DNA from: an uncultured Lachnospiraceae bacterium
GTDB taxonomy: Bacteria > Bacillota > Clostridia > Lachnospirales > Lachnospiraceae
NCBI GenBank assembly: GCA_910580195.1
Contig: CAJTWA010000021.1
Coordinates: 1 to 64,000 of the forward strand
DNA length: 64,000 bases
Direction of reading: 5' to 3'
Shown: piece after piece, positions 42,112-50,718 of the stretch
Position numbering within the stretch: the first letter of the stretch is position 1
How the letters are laid out: every line of letters begins with the position of its first letter
The notes under the pieces: model-generated
The model's database searches: none
Told to the model about the DNA's origin: nothing
Seen by the model: the letters and a program-made list of their open reading frames with translations, nothing else
Made by a program: the position numbers and the translations under genes

Positions 42112-44229
42112 ATGAAGGGCATAAGGCAGCATGACAGCAGGGATTGCGGATTTGCATGTTTGGCTACTATTTTTCAATTTTACCAATATAAGGTTCCAAT
42201 AAATTACCTGAGGGAAATGAGCCGAATTAATAAAAATGGCATGAGTTTATTCAGCATGTTAGATATATGTAAGAGAAATGGCTTTGAAGCCGAGGCACTA
42301 AAAGGAAATTTTCAGGAGTTTTTAGATAGTATTCATGAAAATCACAAAGAATTTCCGTGTATTGCACATATTAGGACAGAAGAAAATTTGTTGCACTATA
42401 TAGTGATTTTAGGCATTGGGAAAAATTTAGTAGAATGTTTTGACCCAGCTATTGGGAAGAAGCGATATACGCATGGCGAATTCTGTAATATGTGGACGGG
42501 GTATTTAGTATTTATCTGGCCTGCGAAAGGATTTGAAAAAAAGGATCTGACAAAAGGTTCGTATCATAGGTATTTAAAAATATTACTTAGCTTAAAAAAG
42601 CATGTGTTGTATATATTAATCTTATCATTATTGTTGTCTGGTTTAGCAATCATAATATCGTTTGCGTACCAGCAAGTTATAGACAATTATTTGTTGAATA
42701 TAGATGAAGTTTACGGAAAAGGAGAAAATATTTTAAAAGGTATTTTTGGCAATATAACATTTATTTTTGCCATATTTGTAAGTTTAGGTTTCTTTGAAAC
42801 TATGCTCACCATTTTGAGGGGGCGGCTGTCTCTATTAATGGCAAAAAAAGTAGATAATATATTGATGGATTCATACTTTCAAAAATTAAAGGAATTACCA
42901 TACAAATTTTTTCAAGACAGGGATACCGGAGAAATATTATCACGCTTTCAGGAAATTTCAGAAATTAGAACTTTTATTTCGGAATCAGGTATTATTTTGA
43001 TAATAAATTTAGGAATGGTAACAGTATGCGGAACTGTTCTATATTACATAAATGAGCAATTGCTTGGGATGGTTTTTATCATATTATTGATATATCTCTT
43101 GATTATTTTGATGTTCAATGGTAAGATAAAAAAACAAAGTATTAAGACAAAAAATAATTATACAAAAATGATTTCATTACTAAAAGAAATTATTGATGGA
43201 ATTACAGTCTTGAAGCTCTTTGATAGAAAAAATATTTTTTCAAATCATTTTGTAGTATCAAAAGAAAAATTACTTCAAAGCAATTTTGAAATGGGGTGCT
43301 TATTAGTTTATGTGAATGGTGTGCTATCTGGGATTGAAACATTAGGTTCAATATGTGTTTTATGCGTTGGCGGGGTTCTAATTACAAAAGGGGAATTGAC
43401 ACTTGGAATGTTAATGACTTTTGAAGCGTTGATGGCATTTTTTATGGAACCAGTTAAGGAAGTTATTCTTTTATTGCCGAATATACAGAAAAACGTAATT
43501 GTTTTAGATAGGATGAATGATATTTTGGATAACCGTTCAGAGGAGGAAATAAGGAGGGTAAATAGAACCAAGAAGGTTGAATGGAATAGTATCAATATAA
43601 ATAACCTGACTTTTAGTTATTGGGATGGACAGTATGTGCTGAAGAATGTGGAGGCTTGTTTTCTTAAAGGGAATATGTCAGCAATAATAGGAAAAAGTGG
43701 AAGTGGAAAATCTACATTAGCAAAAATTTTATTAGGAATCGAGCAGGCAGAAGATGGAACAGTAAAGATTGATGGCGTAGATCTCAATAGGGTGCCGCTA
43801 AGTGAATTGCGGAAGAATGTAATATATGTACCACAGGAAATATTCCTTTTTAATAGTACGGTAAGAGATAATTTATTTTTAGATAGTACTGTGCTAGAGA
43901 AAGGCTTTGTGGAAGAAATTCTGCAGGGATGCAGAGTTTGGGATATATTGGAACATGCTTCTGGAGGATTTGACTTTATTGTTGGGGAGAACGGAGAAAA
44001 TTTTTCTGGTGGAGAAAAGCAAAGGTTAGCTGTTGCGCGGGCATTGCTAAAAAACCCTAAAGTGTTGATATTGGATGAAGCTACAAACCAAATGGAAGAA
44101 ACAGTTGCTTTTGACATTATAAATTTTATTAAAAAGAGGTTTTCAGATACAATTGTGATTATTATAACACATGATTCACGGATTGCCAAAGTGTGCGATT
44201 CTTGTGTAGAATTGAAAAGTAGCATTTGA
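42112..44229 (+). CDS. C39 peptidase-containing ABC exporter (PCAT)
   Basis: 705 residues. The N-terminal C39 peptidase (QHDSRDCGFACLATIF, catalytic Cys12; His95 in LHYIVIL; Asp111 in FDPAIGK) should cut the precursor after its double glycine. Several membrane helices follow (about 165-450), then the nucleotide-binding domain with GKSGSGKST, FSGGEKQRLAVAR and VLILDEAT. It exports and matures the peptide encoded upstream. Base composition is markedly AT-rich compared with the ribosomal genes, suggesting recent acquisition. The next gene starts 33 bp on. Confidence 0.95.
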   Translation: MKGIRQHDSRDCGFACLATIFQFYQYKVPINYLREMSRINKNGMSLFSMLDICKRNGFEAEALKGNFQEFLDSIHENHKEFPCIAHIRTEENLLHYIVILGIGKNLVECFDPAIGKKRYTHGEFCNMWTGYLVFIWPAKGFEKKDLTKGSYHRYLKILLSLKKHVLYILILSLLLSGLAIIISFAYQQVIDNYLLNIDEVYGKGENILKGIFGNITFIFAIFVSLGFFETMLTILRGRLSLLMAKKVDNILMDSYFQKLKELPYKFFQDRDTGEILSRFQEISEIRTFISESGIILIINLGMVTVCGTVLYYINEQLLGMVFIILLIYLLIILMFNGKIKKQSIKTKNNYTKMISLLKEIIDGITVLKLFDRKNIFSNHFVVSKEKLLQSNFEMGCLLVYVNGVLSGIETLGSICVLCVGGVLITKGELTLGMLMTFEALMAFFMEPVKEVILLLPNIQKNVIVLDRMNDILDNRSEEEIRRVNRTKKVEWNSININNLTFSYWDGQYVLKNVEACFLKGNMSAIIGKSGSGKSTLAKILLGIEQAEDGTVKIDGVDLNRVPLSELRKNVIYVPQEIFLFNSTVRDNLFLDSTVLEKGFVEEILQGCRVWDILEHASGGFDFIVGENGENFSGGEKQRLAVARALLKNPKVLILDEATNQMEETVAFDIINFIKKRFSDTIVIIITHDSRIAKVCDSCVELKSSI

Positions 44230-44262
44230 GTTTAGATTAATTTTAAAAAGAGAGAAGAGAAA

Positions 44263-46488
44263 ATGGGAAAAGGAAAGAAACTAAGCGTTATTTTTATGGT
44301 ATTTGCCGTGGCCTTGCTGATATCGGCATGTGCTGGCGGCAAGCAGGAAAATGAGGAAGGGAAAAGGGAACTTAAGGTGGCCGGGAGTTATCAGGAGAGT
44401 AAGGCCGGGATTCCCCCGGAGGCAGACTACCTGAAAGATATGGTACAGTTAGAAAACCATTCCCTGAGATTGGCGGGAGGAACGGCAAATGGAGGCCTTT
44501 TTATCTGGGAGTCGGAAAACGGAGGGGAAACATGGGAACAGGTATATGATTTTACGGAGGTGCTTTCAAAAACAAATATTGACGCCGGCGAAATTTCCAT
44601 AAAATTAAGTCCGTCTGGGAGGAGTGTCCTTTGGGGCTCCAAGGAGGGGGACAGTGTAATATTTCTGTTGGATGAAAATTTTGAAATAGAGGAGGGCTCA
44701 AAAGAGGTTTTGGAAACTGTGAAGGGGCAGGACATACAGACCCTTGAATGGGTAGAGGAAAATACGCTGTTTGGGCTCACTGTGTTTCAGGAAGGCATTT
44801 TTGTGGAGCTTACCAGTGGAAAGGTAGAAAGTATTGAGATAAAAGGGGCAGTACAGGCATATACAGCAAGGCAGGATGGGATTTATCTTGTTACGGATCA
44901 GGGGATACAGAAGCTTGATACGAAAAGCAGGCAGATAAGCCAATTGCCGGAGCCTGCCAAGAGGATAGAAGAGTATTGGAAGCAGCTAAGTTTTCAGGAA
45001 AGGAAAGATCATGCAGTCTGCGTGACGGATGATGGGGACAGCATTTGCCTGTTTGATGATAAAAATGGGATGGTGTTCACGCCGCAAGGCGGGGAAATTA
45101 TTTTAAAACGAGGGAAAAGCTCTTTGGGGGATGCAGAGGTTGCGCTGGAAAAGGCTTTTTTTGGGGAAGGCGGGGAGATTTTTGCATTAGCCCAGTCAGC
45201 CCAAGGGAAAGAAGCGTACTGTTTTTCGCAGCAAGAAGGCCAGCTTGCCGCACAGGAAAACAAGCTGCCGGCTGGGGAAGATGGGAAAGGGACGCTTACC
45301 ATTTATTCTTTGGAGGAGGATGTGAATATCCGGCAGATGGTGTATTTGTACCAAAAAAAGTATCCAGATATGGATATTACATACGAGGCAGGAAGGGAAA
45401 ACGGGAATATATCCAGAGATGAAGCAATCAAGCTTTTAAATACACGGCTGGCGAGCGGGGAAGGGCCGGACGTCATAGTGTTGGAAGGCCTTCCATATGA
45501 AAAGTATGCCCAGCAAGGGATGTTGGAGGATTTAAGCGGGTTTGCAGAAGAGGCATGTAAGGAAAAAGATTTGTTTCAGGGAGTCCTGTCAGCCTATCTT
45601 TCCAGCCAGGGGCAATACGGCATACCAGCTTACGTTTCCCTGATGATGCTTTCCGGTACGCAGGATGCCATAGAAGGGGCGGAAAGTCTTGAAACGCTGG
45701 TTGCTGCGTGGAAGGAAGAGGTGGCTGGGATCCCTGTTTTTGAAAATTGGAGTTTTGACCAAGTGATTTCTATTACCTACCGGATGTATCTTGCAGGGAA
45801 AGGCTCTGCGGAGAATTTTGGGCAAAAGGAATTGGAACAGTATTACTCCCAGCTCTGTGAATTATACCAGATGGTTGAAATGGAAGAGGTAAGGAAACAA
45901 AAGAATCCGGGGAGCGCATCCCTAAAGCCCATGGGGTACCAAAACATGGATCTTGTCCTGACAGGGGATACCCTGAATGCTTTGGATTATTTGGCTGTCC
46001 CGGACGACATCCAAAAAGCAGAGCTTTTGAGGGAAAACAATTTTGCGCATCTTTTGTTAAAAAATAGCGGGAAAGCGCTTTATGTCCCAATGGTTTCATT
46101 TGGGGTTGTGAAAGGAAGAAACAGTGGACAGGCAAAGGACTTTCTTGCTTATATGGTAACGGAGGAAGTTCAGGAAAGTTTTGACTATGCAGGGCTGCCG
46201 GTAAACCGTAAGGCTATGGAAGGGAAATTAAAGGGCTTTCCGGAAGGGGCAGTAATAATCCAGACAGAAATAGGTTCGGAAAAGGTACTTGTATTCCAAG
46301 GGATAGACGGGCAGAGGCTGGATGAATGGATGGATACCTTCGAAGATATGGAATATGCAGGTTCTGCAGACCAGACAGTATTTGAACTGGTCCTGGAACA
46401 GGTGGATGAGGTTCTTACAGGCAGCAATTCCGCTGGGAGTGCAGCAGAGGAAGCATGCAGGAAAATATCGCTGTACCGGATGGAGTGA
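44263..46488 (+). CDS. beta-propeller/extracellular solute-binding lipoprotein fusion
   Basis: 741 residues with a lipoprotein signal ending in ISAC (Cys23). The N-terminal half (about 50-330) has repeating beta-strand blades, including the Asp-box-like ESENGGETWEQV, and looks like a beta-propeller. The C-terminal half (from about 345, GTLTIYSLEEDVNIRQMVYL, then GEGPDVIVLE and GIPAYVSL) is a MalE-type solute-binding protein of ABC importers. Fusion of the two is unusual. It probably sits on the outer membrane face and hands a ligand to the two permeases that follow. The ligand is unknown; the peptide of this locus is a possible guess. Confidence 0.82.
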   Translation: MGKGKKLSVIFMVFAVALLISACAGGKQENEEGKRELKVAGSYQESKAGIPPEADYLKDMVQLENHSLRLAGGTANGGLFIWESENGGETWEQVYDFTEVLSKTNIDAGEISIKLSPSGRSVLWGSKEGDSVIFLLDENFEIEEGSKEVLETVKGQDIQTLEWVEENTLFGLTVFQEGIFVELTSGKVESIEIKGAVQAYTARQDGIYLVTDQGIQKLDTKSRQISQLPEPAKRIEEYWKQLSFQERKDHAVCVTDDGDSICLFDDKNGMVFTPQGGEIILKRGKSSLGDAEVALEKAFFGEGGEIFALAQSAQGKEAYCFSQQEGQLAAQENKLPAGEDGKGTLTIYSLEEDVNIRQMVYLYQKKYPDMDITYEAGRENGNISRDEAIKLLNTRLASGEGPDVIVLEGLPYEKYAQQGMLEDLSGFAEEACKEKDLFQGVLSAYLSSQGQYGIPAYVSLMMLSGTQDAIEGAESLETLVAAWKEEVAGIPVFENWSFDQVISITYRMYLAGKGSAENFGQKELEQYYSQLCELYQMVEMEEVRKQKNPGSASLKPMGYQNMDLVLTGDTLNALDYLAVPDDIQKAELLRENNFAHLLLKNSGKALYVPMVSFGVVKGRNSGQAKDFLAYMVTEEVQESFDYAGLPVNRKAMEGKLKGFPEGAVIIQTEIGSEKVLVFQGIDGQRLDEWMDTFEDMEYAGSADQTVFELVLEQVDEVLTGSNSAGSAAEEACRKISLYRME

Positions 46489-46512
46489 CGGCTGGCTGAC
46501 GGATAGGAAAAA

Positions 46513-47352
46513 ATGGAAAAGAAATGGAAAAATACAATCAAAGCAGGCGGGCTGATGGCTCTTCCAAGCATTGCCGGGATTTCACTTTTTTATATCATGC
46601 CTCTTTTGGAAATGGCAGTGAGGGCTTTTATCCGAAATTCAGATAAAGTTTTTGTAGGATTTGAGAATTACCATCAAGTATTTGGGAACCATGCCTTCCG
46701 GCTTGCGTCTGGAAATACCGTTTTGTTTATGGCTGTTTCAGTTCCGCTGCTGATTGTGCTGTCTATGCTGTTTTCAAACTTATTGGTACATACATCTGGT
46801 TTTTTTGCGCATGCCAGGCGGGCATATGTTTTACCGTTAGCAGTGCCCGCCGCAGCAGTAGCTTTATTCTGGAAAGCATTTTGGGGAAAGAAGGGATTGC
46901 TCAACTTGTTTACCCATATGGAAATAGATTGGCTTCAGTCTGGATGGGGGTTTGCTGTGTTAGTATGCGTCTTTCTTTGGAAATATTTCGGTTATACAGT
47001 GATTCTGTGGATTGGGGGAATCCGCAATTTAGAGCAGGAAATGCTGGAGGCAGCACAGGCGGAAGGCGCGGGGCGGTGGCAAGTTTTTTTTAAAATTATC
47101 CTTCCGAATATGAAAGGCACTTTTTTTACCATTTATACCTTGTCTTTGATAAATTCATCTAGGATATTCCGGGAAACCTACGCTTTGGTGGGAGATTACC
47201 CTCATAATAGCATGTATTTGATGCAAAATTTATTTAATAACTGGCTGCGGAATTTTGAATTTGATAAATTGGCCGCGGGAGGGAGCATTTATTTGGCTGC
47301 CATGGTTGTTTTGATTGTTCCGGTTGGGAAGGCGTTGAGGGATGGACAGTAA
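46513..47352 (+). CDS. MalF-type ABC importer permease
   Basis: 279 residues, about six membrane segments. The EAA coupling motif EMLEAAQAEGAGRWQVFFKI, followed by LPNM, is intact, so an ATPase could dock. The start follows GGATAGGAAA. No ATPase gene is encoded in the locus; many Firmicutes use one shared MsmX-type ATPase, which could serve here. Confidence 0.88.
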   Translation: MEKKWKNTIKAGGLMALPSIAGISLFYIMPLLEMAVRAFIRNSDKVFVGFENYHQVFGNHAFRLASGNTVLFMAVSVPLLIVLSMLFSNLLVHTSGFFAHARRAYVLPLAVPAAAVALFWKAFWGKKGLLNLFTHMEIDWLQSGWGFAVLVCVFLWKYFGYTVILWIGGIRNLEQEMLEAAQAEGAGRWQVFFKIILPNMKGTFFTIYTLSLINSSRIFRETYALVGDYPHNSMYLMQNLFNNWLRNFEFDKLAAGGSIYLAAMVVLIVPVGKALRDGQ

Positions 47353-48172
47353 AAAGTGGCTGGGGGCTTGCAGGAAGGCAGTGATGCTTGCTGTCCTGTG
47401 GGTGTGTGTATACCCCATTTTTTTTGTATGGATTGGTTCATTTGCAGGAGATTCAGAAATCGCAGGATATCTCCGGATATTGGAACGTGATGTGGGGAAC
47501 CGCTGGGCGCTGTTTCCGAATTATATAACGTTAGAGGGGTATGCCCAAATATTATTAGATACGCCGGAATTTTTTGTGGCATTTTGGAATTCAGCCAAAA
47601 TCACATGCGCAGTTGTGCTCGGGCAGCTTGCAGTGAATTTACCCATATCATGGTGGTTTGCCCAGTCGGGGTGCAAAGGGAAAGATCTGATTTATAAGAT
47701 ATACATTGTTTTAATGATTTTGCCTTTTGTCGTATTGATGCTTCCAGAATATCTGGCATTAAAACGTTTCGGCTTGCTGGATAGCTTATGGTCTGTTATT
47801 TTACCGGGCATTTTTTCGCCTTTCCCAGTGTTTGTCATGGTTCCGTATATGAAGGCAGTCCCGAAAACATTGCTGGAAGCAGCAGAATTGGATGGGGCAG
47901 GCGGGATGGCCCTGTTTTTGCGTATTGGCATACCATATGCCCTGCCGGGCATTGTTGTTTCTGTCATTTTAAACTTTATTGAATATTGGGGCAGTATGGA
48001 ACAAATATTGGCATTTGTGGAAAATAAGGCTTTGTGGCCGTTGCCCCTGTATTCCCTAAGCATCACCTTGGACAAGGGGAACTTATCTTTTGTGGCTGCC
48101 GTAATGGCAATGGTAATTCCGGCTTATGTCATTCTTTTAGGCTACCATTATTTAGAAACTGGGTGGAAATAA
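47342..48172 (+). CDS. MalG-type ABC importer permease
   Basis: 276 residues, six membrane segments, EAA motif KTLLEAAELDGAGGMALFLR then PYALPGI. It begins inside the end of the preceding permease gene (11-bp overlap), so both are made together and probably form a heterodimer. Confidence 0.88.
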   Translation: MDSKKWLGACRKAVMLAVLWVCVYPIFFVWIGSFAGDSEIAGYLRILERDVGNRWALFPNYITLEGYAQILLDTPEFFVAFWNSAKITCAVVLGQLAVNLPISWWFAQSGCKGKDLIYKIYIVLMILPFVVLMLPEYLALKRFGLLDSLWSVILPGIFSPFPVFVMVPYMKAVPKTLLEAAELDGAGGMALFLRIGIPYALPGIVVSVILNFIEYWGSMEQILAFVENKALWPLPLYSLSITLDKGNLSFVAAVMAMVIPAYVILLGYHYLETGWK

Positions 48173-48250
48173 GGAAACGCAGGGTTAGGATGCGGAAACT
48201 GGATGAAAAAGCATAACGGTATAGTGAAACCTAAGGGTAGGAGAAGAAAA

Positions 48251-49606
48251 ATGCAGAAAAAACTATACAAAGGGCTGGCAATGTTCCTAACCGCCATGGT
48301 TGTATTTGGAGCCTTGTCGAAGGTTTCGGAAAGCATGACAGTGCCATGGGTAGAAGTATCAGGCTTAAGCAGCCAGACTTTGGAGGATAGCATTACGATA
48401 GAGGGCAGGATAAAAAAATCAAAGCCAGATCCGGTGTTTGTGCTGGCAGGGCAGAAAGTTGCGGCAATTGAAGTGAGGGAAGGGCAGGAAGTCCGCGTGG
48501 GCATGGCCCTTATGTCGGTAGATATAGCGTATCTTGAAAAACAGATTTCTGAAAAGCAGGATGAAATTGATAAATTGCGTATTTCCATTGAGCGGGCGCA
48601 AAAGGAAGATGGGGATAACGCAGGGATGAAGGAGCTGAGAGTACGGCAAGCGAGGGAGCAGTATCAGCAGGTTGTGGAAAGTTACAGCAGTTCTTTGGCA
48701 AAGGCGCAGGAAGAAATGGAACAGGCGCTGGAGGCTGCCCAGTCTTTTGTGGCATCGCCAGGGGATTCCCAGAATGTGGAGGGGCATGATTTGGCACTGG
48801 CATATCAGGAAAAACAGGAATCTTACCAGTTGCTGGAAAGGGAACGGAACCAAGCCGTTATGCAGGCAAAGCAAGCGGTGGAAACGGCAGAACAGGAGCC
48901 GGCGCCTCATTCTGATACGAGGAGCGAGGCAATTGATTTAAAACAAAGGGAAGAGGAGCAGGAGAGGCTTGTGCAATTAAGGGAACAAGGAGGGAAAATT
49001 ATTTCCGGCACCGAAGGCGTGGTTACAGACATTCAGGTATCAGTAGGCGCTTTGACATCAGAAGAGGCAGCATTTCTGATAGAAGACAAAGAGTCTGGCG
49101 ATATTGTACAGGTGCAGATAGAGAAAGAAGATGAAATCTATGCATCGGAAGGCACAGAGATTCTAGTGACAGGCTATAATGAACAGGGAGAAACAATCCT
49201 CTGTGAGCAGGCAGCCATAGCTGGTAAAAAGCAAAGCCCAGAAAATCAGGAAAAGTTAGAAGTGGATATTTCTTTAGGAAAAGGTGGTTTTTCATATGGA
49301 AGCAGGGCCAGTGTAAAAATCACCCGCTTTTCAGAAAAATACGAATATTGTGTCCCAGCAAGCGCAGTCCATGAAAGTGAAAAAGGTTATTATGTCTTAA
49401 TTGTGGACGAACGGCAGACATTTACAGGGAAGGAAAAAGTAGCAATGCCGGTGGATGTAGAAATATTAGAAATGGAAGGCGGTTATATAGCGGTGAAACA
49501 GAATGGATTGCTGGCTGGGGAGCAGATTATCGTAAATGCCAACAAGGCTTTAGAGGCAGGGAGCAAAGTCAGGATAAAGGAGTTAGGGCTTACGGCGGAG
49601 GATTGA
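48251..49606 (+). CDS. HlyD/MacA-like membrane fusion protein
   Basis: 451 residues from ATG 48251 (TAGGAG upstream; an earlier in-frame ATG at 48203 lacks one). One N-terminal membrane helix (LAMFLTAMVVFGALSKV), a lipoyl-like segment (VAAIEVREGQEVRVGMALMS), a coiled coil (about 90-230) and beta domains follow. Such adaptors stabilise export complexes, for example LcnD-like partners of C39 exporters, or MacA partners of MacB-type permeases. Both possible partners are encoded beside it. Confidence 0.85.
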   Translation: MQKKLYKGLAMFLTAMVVFGALSKVSESMTVPWVEVSGLSSQTLEDSITIEGRIKKSKPDPVFVLAGQKVAAIEVREGQEVRVGMALMSVDIAYLEKQISEKQDEIDKLRISIERAQKEDGDNAGMKELRVRQAREQYQQVVESYSSSLAKAQEEMEQALEAAQSFVASPGDSQNVEGHDLALAYQEKQESYQLLERERNQAVMQAKQAVETAEQEPAPHSDTRSEAIDLKQREEEQERLVQLREQGGKIISGTEGVVTDIQVSVGALTSEEAAFLIEDKESGDIVQVQIEKEDEIYASEGTEILVTGYNEQGETILCEQAAIAGKKQSPENQEKLEVDISLGKGGFSYGSRASVKITRFSEKYEYCVPASAVHESEKGYYVLIVDERQTFTGKEKVAMPVDVEILEMEGGYIAVKQNGLLAGEQIIVNANKALEAGSKVRIKELGLTAED

Positions 49607-50622
49607 TGGAAATGGAAGGAGCGAAGGTGAAAAGGCGGGTGAAAATTATTTTTATGATAGGCGCCTGCCTATTTGGAATATTATATTTGGCAGAAGAATT
49701 ACAAGAATTGGATGCAAAGCGGGATTGTATGGGAATGTATTGGGAGGCATCTGATATCGATGGCTGGAGAGCCAAGCAGATTATCAGCCAGAACCAAGAA
49801 TCGGCGGATCCTTATCAGATGGCAGTATGGGCGGAAATCCCAGAAATAAAAATTGAAAACCCTGATTTAAAACGGACATGCGAAGCCAAAGGGATAGAAG
49901 CAGCTGGAAATATGGAATTATTAACAGGGAAAAATATTTTTCTGGGAAATGCGGAGGAACCGTATTGCTGGCTGTCGTATGGGGCTGCCCAGAAACTCTT
50001 TGGGGATGGCAATATTTCTGGAAAGTTTGTTAAGTGCCAAGGCTGCCGCTACCAGATTTTAGGGGTGATGCTGGATGAAGCGGACAATTTTATCCTGATA
50101 TCCCCATCAGGAACGGAAGGGATCCATTTCCAAAGAATATTGGTGCGGCGGAAAAACCAAATATATTCCATTGATGCCATAAAAGAAGAACTTGCGGGCC
50201 AGTTTGGAATCTATGGAAATTTGATGGATTACAATTTAGCGGCAGAAATCTTCCTGTGTGCTTTTTTGGGCGCCGTAAGTTTTGGGCTTTACAAAATATG
50301 GCGGCAGAAAGAAGGGAAGAATCCACGGCAGTTGGGCGTATGCTTAATCTGTTTGTGGTTTCTTGGCTTAAAGTTTGCCGTCCGTTATGGGATTGATTTA
50401 GTTCCAACCGCTTGGGGGGATTTCGAAGCGGTTGGAAACTTATATGGTGAGAGGGGAAAAAGCTTGGTATGCTTTTTAAGTGCGCCGAAAGGGATGCTGG
50501 AACAAAGGTTTTGTTTCCTATTAATAAAAAGCAGTTTGTGTTGTTTTTTTGTTTTACTTCTAATTCTATGGCTGGAAAAGCAATTTCGTTTAAAGAAAAC
50601 GGAGCCATCTAGCGGCAGCTAA
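49606..50622 (+). CDS. FtsX/MacB-like permease without an ATPase
   Basis: 338 residues. One membrane helix near the N-terminus, an extracellular MacB_PCD-like domain (about 35-195: LLTGKNIFLGNAEEPYCWLS, then GKFVKCQGCRYQILGVM), then three C-terminal helices fit a single FtsX-like unit. The start (ATG 49606, GGAGG upstream) overlaps the adaptor stop. MacB-type systems need an ATPase, but none is present here, so it must borrow one or work differently. Assignment is by architecture and moderately sure. Confidence 0.65.
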   Translation: MEMEGAKVKRRVKIIFMIGACLFGILYLAEELQELDAKRDCMGMYWEASDIDGWRAKQIISQNQESADPYQMAVWAEIPEIKIENPDLKRTCEAKGIEAAGNMELLTGKNIFLGNAEEPYCWLSYGAAQKLFGDGNISGKFVKCQGCRYQILGVMLDEADNFILISPSGTEGIHFQRILVRRKNQIYSIDAIKEELAGQFGIYGNLMDYNLAAEIFLCAFLGAVSFGLYKIWRQKEGKNPRQLGVCLICLWFLGLKFAVRYGIDLVPTAWGDFEAVGNLYGERGKSLVCFLSAPKGMLEQRFCFLLIKSSLCCFFVLLLILWLEKQFRLKKTEPSSGS

Positions 50623-50639
50623 TGGCTGCCTGTCATCCT

Positions 50640-50664
50640 ATCTCACGAAAAAGGCCTTTTTGGA
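50640..50664. terminator. A/T palindrome between convergent genes
   Basis: AAAAAGGCCTTTTT lies between the convergent FtsX-like and deacetylase genes. The loop is tiny (GGCC), so a terminator function is only suggested. Confidence 0.3.
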
Positions 50665-50718
50665 TGGATATCACACCCCGCTTAAAAAAGATTTTCCCCA
50701 TTCCGCTTATTACATTGT

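Noticed and set aside
41778..44229. Lanthipeptide or sactipeptide cluster
   Set aside because: No LanM, LanB/C or radical SAM gene is present, and the core has only two cysteines.
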